A DNA stretch of 35,492 nucleotides, taken from positions 1 to 35,492 of the forward strand of contig JAIERI010000144.1 in the NCBI GenBank assembly GCA_019747015.1. The letters are read 5' to 3'. Source of the stretch: Xanthobacteraceae bacterium (GTDB lineage: Bacteria; Pseudomonadota; Alphaproteobacteria; Rhizobiales; Xanthobacteraceae). Under the pieces are notes generated by a model. The model saw only the letters and a program-made list of their open reading frames with translations. It made no database searches and was not told the origin of the DNA. A program made the position numbers and the translations under genes. This document shows, one piece after another, positions 32,288-35,492 of this stretch (position 1 is the first letter of the stretch; every line of letters begins with the position of its first letter).

Positions 32288-33361
32288 TTATTCTGCCGCC
32301 TGGCTGGGCATCGTGCTGCCGTGAAAGTCGAGTTCGTAAAAGTTCGCCGCATTCTTCCAAAGAATTTTCTCCCTCACCCCCTGGGGTAGAGCTTTGGGAA
32401 TCGCGACATGGGGATCGTCGAAATCGAAATGCGGGTAATCAGTCGAAAACACCAGCATTTCGTCGGTTCCCATCAAGTCGATGAGCTTCATCCACTCGTC
32501 GCTGGAAATATCCTCGGTGGGCTGCGTCGAAAGCCGTAGGCGCTCGCGGCAATGCTGACTAGGAAGTTTCTTGAGCCACGGAACTTCGATCCGTCCTTGA
32601 CGATATTCACGATCCATTCGCCACATCACATGCGGCAACCAGCTAAATCCGCCCTCGAGAATCATGAAGCGCAGATTTGGGAAGCTGTCGAATACGCCAT
32701 TGATAATCAGGCTTATGACCTGCGGCATCAGTGAGATCGGTATCAAGCAGTGTCGCTCGATATAATGCAGCCCCATGCCGTAGGGTCCTTGCGCATGGAC
32801 AGTGTGATGAAACGCAACCATCAGGCGATTGCGTTCTGCAGCGGCGAAGATCGGCCGGTACATCGGATGGCCGTAAGCAATATCATCCACGACAGGGAGC
32901 ATGACCTGACGCATTTTCGGGTGTGCTGCCATGCGATCGATTTCACGTGCGGCAGCTTCCGGATCGCGTGCGTTGACCTGGATGCTTCCAAGGAATCTTT
33001 TGTCCTTGGATATCCAATGATCAATGACGTAGTCGTTGTAGGCCTTCGCCAGAGCGGTCGCGAGACCATATTGGAGCTTCAGCATCGTTGGATAGAAATA
33101 TCCAGTGAGCACCGCATAAGACAAATCATAATGATCGATCAGTTGCGTGCGCATCAGATTGTAGTCAGACACGGATGCAGATCCGTCATCAGCCAGTACG
33201 TCAGCTCGGTTTCCGAGCCCGGGCGACGTATAAGCAAATGGCTGGCTGAAGCCGCGCCACGCGCCCGCTGCTATCCAGCCTTTGTATGGCTCCGGTAAAT
33301 ACGGCACCAAATCCTTTACGCCGGAAAAGCTTTCATGCACGTCGGTGTCGATAATTCGCAT
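32288..33361 (-). CDS. Amidohydrolase-family (amidohydrolase_2) metal-dependent hydrolase/decarboxylase
   Basis: This is a 357-aa TIM-barrel enzyme of the amidohydrolase_2 / ACMSD-like group. The start IIDTDVHE (about residues 3-10) supplies the first metal ligands, VAFHHTVHA (about 181-189) a middle histidine, and [13 protein letters not shown] (about 308-320) the conserved catalytic aspartate. Family members hydrolyse C-N or C-C bonds or decarboxylate aromatic acids. The ATG has AGGAGA 7 nt upstream. It lies between the transporter TctA and the first Rieske gene. The substrate is not readable; pairing with Rieske and ferredoxin-reductase genes suggests a ring or amide-bearing compound. Confidence 0.92.
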   Translation of the reverse strand: MRIIDTDVHESFSGVKDLVPYLPEPYKGWIAAGAWRGFSQPFAYTSPGLGNRADVLADDGSASVSDYNLMRTQLIDHYDLSYAVLTGYFYPTMLKLQYGLATALAKAYNDYVIDHWISKDKRFLGSIQVNARDPEAAAREIDRMAAHPKMRQVMLPVVDDIAYGHPMYRPIFAAAERNRLMVAFHHTVHAQGPYGMGLHYIERHCLIPISLMPQVISLIINGVFDSFPNLRFMILEGGFSWLPHVMWRMDREYRQGRIEVPWLKKLPSQHCRERLRLSTQPTEDISSDEWMKLIDLMGTDEMLVFSTDYPHFDFDDPHVAIPKALPQGVREKILWKNAANFYELDFHGSTMPSQAAE

Positions 33362-33419
33362 AACGATCTCCTGTAGGACTTCACTTCCGGCGCACCATCG
33401 CCGTCATATCTGCTCAACT

Positions 33420-34961
33420 TTACTGTCCGGGCACTTGCGCAAGGCTGGACGGAATCTCCGTCAACGGCTTGCTCTTAAAAAACACCGACCTGATAGTCGG
33501 GAATACCAGAGATAAAAGCGATAGGACTATCAGCGTCGCGCTGATCGGGGACTGCACGAACACCGTCCAATCATTGTGGAAAGTGATCATGCTGCGCGTA
33601 AACGAATCTTCAGCGATTGGGCCAAGGATTGCACCGAGCACCATTGGTGCAATCGGCAATTTCAGACGCTCCATCGACCAGGCGATCACGCCGAAGACCA
33701 CTACGGTCCAAACGTCCGAAATGCTGTTTCGATCGGCGAAGGCACCCACCAAAGCAAACATCACGATGATCGCGACCAGAATTCCCTGAGGCACCGACAA
33801 GACCCGAATGACAACGCGTATCCAGAGGAAACCGAGCAAACACATGCCGATCACCGAGACAAACATCGACGCCAAGATCGTATAGACCGTCAGTGCAGAT
33901 TCCGGATTCTTCAACATAAAGGGCCCGGGCTGAACGCCATGCAGAAGAAAGGCCGCCAAGATAACCGCGGTGGCGCCGCTACCCGGCAAACCGAGGGTCA
34001 GGAGCGGAACGATGTGGCCAGCGACAGACGCCGTCGATGCGATTTGAGGCGCAACAATTCCTTCGGGAATTCCCGTGCCAATTTCCTTTCCCCGCCGGCC
34101 ATATTGTTTTTCAATACCGTAAGAGACGAACGATGAAATGGTGGCACCTGCTCCCGGAACGAGTCCCAGGAACGTACCGATCAGCGTGCTTCGTAAAAAT
34201 GTGGGTTTCAGATTCCATATTTCCTTCCATGAAGGAAAACTGGTCTTGGTGCTTCCCGGAGCCGGCTTGGTCGTGATTTCCGTTCCGTGTCCGATCTTGG
34301 CAAGAATTTCACCAAACCCGTACATGCCCACAAGCACCATGACGAAAGGAATGCCGTTGACCAGAATGTTTGAACCGAAGGTAAACCGCTCGGAGCCGTA
34401 AGTGCTGTCGATGCCGACAACCGAGACAAGCAAACCAAAACACATGCTGATCAGCGCATTGGGGAGCGATTTACCCGCAAGCGCAACGACCGTCGTCAAG
34501 CCGAAGAAGACGGCTGCAAAATATTCCGGCGCGCCGAAACTCAGGGCCAGCTGACTGAGCGGGCCTGCCATGCTGACCATGACAGCGGAAGATACCAAGC
34601 CTCCGGTGAGCGCGGCGACCAGAGCCCATCCTAACGCCTTTGCCGCTTCGCCGCGTTTAGTCATACCCCATCCATCCCACAGGAGTGGAACGTCCATGGG
34701 TTCGCCCGGGATACGATAGAGGATAGTCGTAAAACATCCGGCATATGTGCCTGACATATAAATTGCAGTCAGCAGGATGATCGACGTCTCAAGATTCATC
34801 GAATAGGTGAAGGGCAGCGCGAGCACGACGCCCATCACAAGACCCAATCCCGGCATGATCGACACCGCCATGCCGATGACAAGGCCAATCACGAGCGCGA
34901 CGAGATCCTGCCATTTGAAGACTTCAGTGAAGCCAGCGATTAGAAGATGGAAGCTGTCCAT
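33420..34961 (-). CDS. tctA: Tripartite tricarboxylate transporter permease, large subunit
   Basis: This 513-aa integral membrane protein has the TctA landmarks: GMAVSIMPGLGLVMGVVLALPFT near the start, YMSGTYAGCFTTILYRIPGEP (about residues 67-87), GTFLGLVPGAGATISSF (about 264-280) and LPGSGATAVILAAFLLHGVQPGP (about 332-354). It forms the transport channel of a binding-protein-dependent secondary importer for carboxylates, with TctB and a periplasmic TctC. TctB lies 10 nt upstream; TctC is not in the window and may lie beyond the right edge or elsewhere. The ribosome site GAGGG is good. Substrates in the family include citrate and aromatic dicarboxylates such as terephthalate. Confidence 0.95.
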   Translation of the reverse strand: MDSFHLLIAGFTEVFKWQDLVALVIGLVIGMAVSIMPGLGLVMGVVLALPFTYSMNLETSIILLTAIYMSGTYAGCFTTILYRIPGEPMDVPLLWDGWGMTKRGEAAKALGWALVAALTGGLVSSAVMVSMAGPLSQLALSFGAPEYFAAVFFGLTTVVALAGKSLPNALISMCFGLLVSVVGIDSTYGSERFTFGSNILVNGIPFVMVLVGMYGFGEILAKIGHGTEITTKPAPGSTKTSFPSWKEIWNLKPTFLRSTLIGTFLGLVPGAGATISSFVSYGIEKQYGRRGKEIGTGIPEGIVAPQIASTASVAGHIVPLLTLGLPGSGATAVILAAFLLHGVQPGPFMLKNPESALTVYTILASMFVSVIGMCLLGFLWIRVVIRVLSVPQGILVAIIVMFALVGAFADRNSISDVWTVVVFGVIAWSMERLKLPIAPMVLGAILGPIAEDSFTRSMITFHNDWTVFVQSPISATLIVLSLLSLVFPTIRSVFFKSKPLTEIPSSLAQVPGQ

Positions 34962-34971
34962 TACGTTACCC

Positions 34972-35492
34972 TCAATGCACGCCGACGAGATTCATAACGG
35001 TGAGCGAGACCTTCTCGAAAGGTCCCTGCCCTAGTGGCAACGCGACAAAAATCAACTTCATGAAGATGAAAGTGAAGAGAAAGCTGAGTCCAACAGCGAC
35101 AGGAATGAAAATCGTCGGCTTATGAAGACCGCCTAGCCACATCAAGCACGCGGAATAGACGATCGTCGAACTGAAGAAGCCACAGAAGTCCAGCATGAAA
35201 AGATAGGCAACGGTGACGACGATCGTGCCGACCACGCGGCCAGGCTGCGTCGTGTGTGGCATCGCAAGATCTGCGTCCAAATCTTCCGATTCTGAAGTCT
35301 CGTCGCGGGCGGCGTCGCCCGCGACAAGCCTTCGGACAATCTCAAAGCCGCACACAAAAAAGAGTATGCCGATGATCATTTTCGGCCATCGATCCGGGCC
35401 TATCTGATCCGGGATAGCTGTGTAGGCGATGTGGTCGGCGACGTAGTAAAGTCCGACCGCAGCGCCCATGATCAAGACGTACGGCACAAGAT
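34972..35492 (-). CDS. tctB: Tripartite tricarboxylate transporter small subunit, probably N-terminally cut
   Basis: This 171-residue stretch has about four membrane helices and the TctB pattern: an early helix, then PDQIGPDRWPKMIIGILFFVCG (position-typical GP-x2-WP/FP motif), an acidic linker (about residues 58-72), then three helices. It is the small membrane subunit that works with TctA. The ORF track's start is a GTG at 35487, but the frame stays open to the window edge and the first helix begins at once, so the true start is probably just outside. It is the first gene seen of the leftward catabolic operon. Confidence 0.85.
   Translation of the reverse strand, partial: LVPYVLIMGAAVGLYYVADHIAYTAIPDQIGPDRWPKMIIGILFFVCGFEIVRRLVAGDAARDETSESEDLDADLAMPHTTQPGRVVGTIVVTVAYLFMLDFCGFFSSTIVYSACLMWLGGLHKPTIFIPVAVGLSFLFTFIFMKLIFVALPLGQGPFEKVSLTVMNLVGVH

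Noticed and set aside
32286-32360. N-terminal extension of the long-loop Rieske protein
   Set aside because: It overlaps the coding end of the amidohydrolase gene, and the Rieske fold begins at the ATG at 32285.

Overview
The window looks like chromosomal DNA from an alphaproteobacterium, most likely Hyphomicrobiales of the Bradyrhizobium/Rhodopseudomonas/Afipia kind. I infer this from the fairly GC-rich coding style, the mix of catabolic transporters, and gene types common in that group; I could not run a database search. There are no rRNA or tRNA genes, insertion sequences, integrases or CRISPR arrays. About 31 protein genes can be supported, and the gaps are short.

Region by region. (1) 1-5138: a leftward operon, ubiX-ubiD-substrate-binding protein-ATPase-permease (the last cut by the window edge). 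It pairs a prenylated-FMN decarboxylase with an ABC uptake system and is read divergently from a LysR regulator across an AT-rich gap full of TTGAT/ATCAA elements. (2) 5163-10979: a surface-polysaccharide island of three glycosyltransferase-type genes, a sugar-nucleotide aminotransferase, and a fused acetyltransferase/ketoisomerase. Its genes lie in mixed orientations and look more AT-rich than their surroundings. (3) 11005-17087: an amino-acid permease plus a MOSC protein, a second MOSC protein plus a fused 2Fe-2S/FAD/NAD reductase, and a MocR-type (GntR-aminotransferase) regulator. Three promoters here, those of the regulator, the reductase operon and the permease operon, carry the same operator-like pattern: two CTGGACC-type half-sites exactly 23 bp apart. 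I read this as one regulon for import and reduction of an N-oxygenated amino compound (mARC/YcbX-like chemistry). It is the best candidate here for an undescribed system. (4) 17165-22003: a small secreted Cys protein, a five-copy 13-bp tandem repeat, and an RND efflux adaptor/pump pair without an outer-membrane gene. (5) 22016-22390: panD. (6) 22671-26888: an Att/Lol-type ABC exporter operon (ATPase, FtsX-like permease, AttH/CrtC-like lipocalin) whose first gene looks leaderless under a palindromic operator. (7) 27316-35492: a long leftward catabolic operon with a tripartite tricarboxylate transporter (TctB, TctA), an amidohydrolase, two Rieske ferredoxins around a ferredoxin reductase, a GST, a TSUP permease, a quinone oxidoreductase and an SDR. 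The terminal oxygenase that such an electron chain normally serves is not in the window.

How the parts fit: regions 1 and 7 are uptake-plus-degradation modules for organic (probably aromatic) acids. Region 3 is a separately regulated amine or N-hydroxy module. Regions 4 and 6 are envelope export modules. Region 2 decorates the cell surface with an amino sugar. All functions are inferred from motifs and gene order; spacings, overlaps and repeats were read directly from the sequence.
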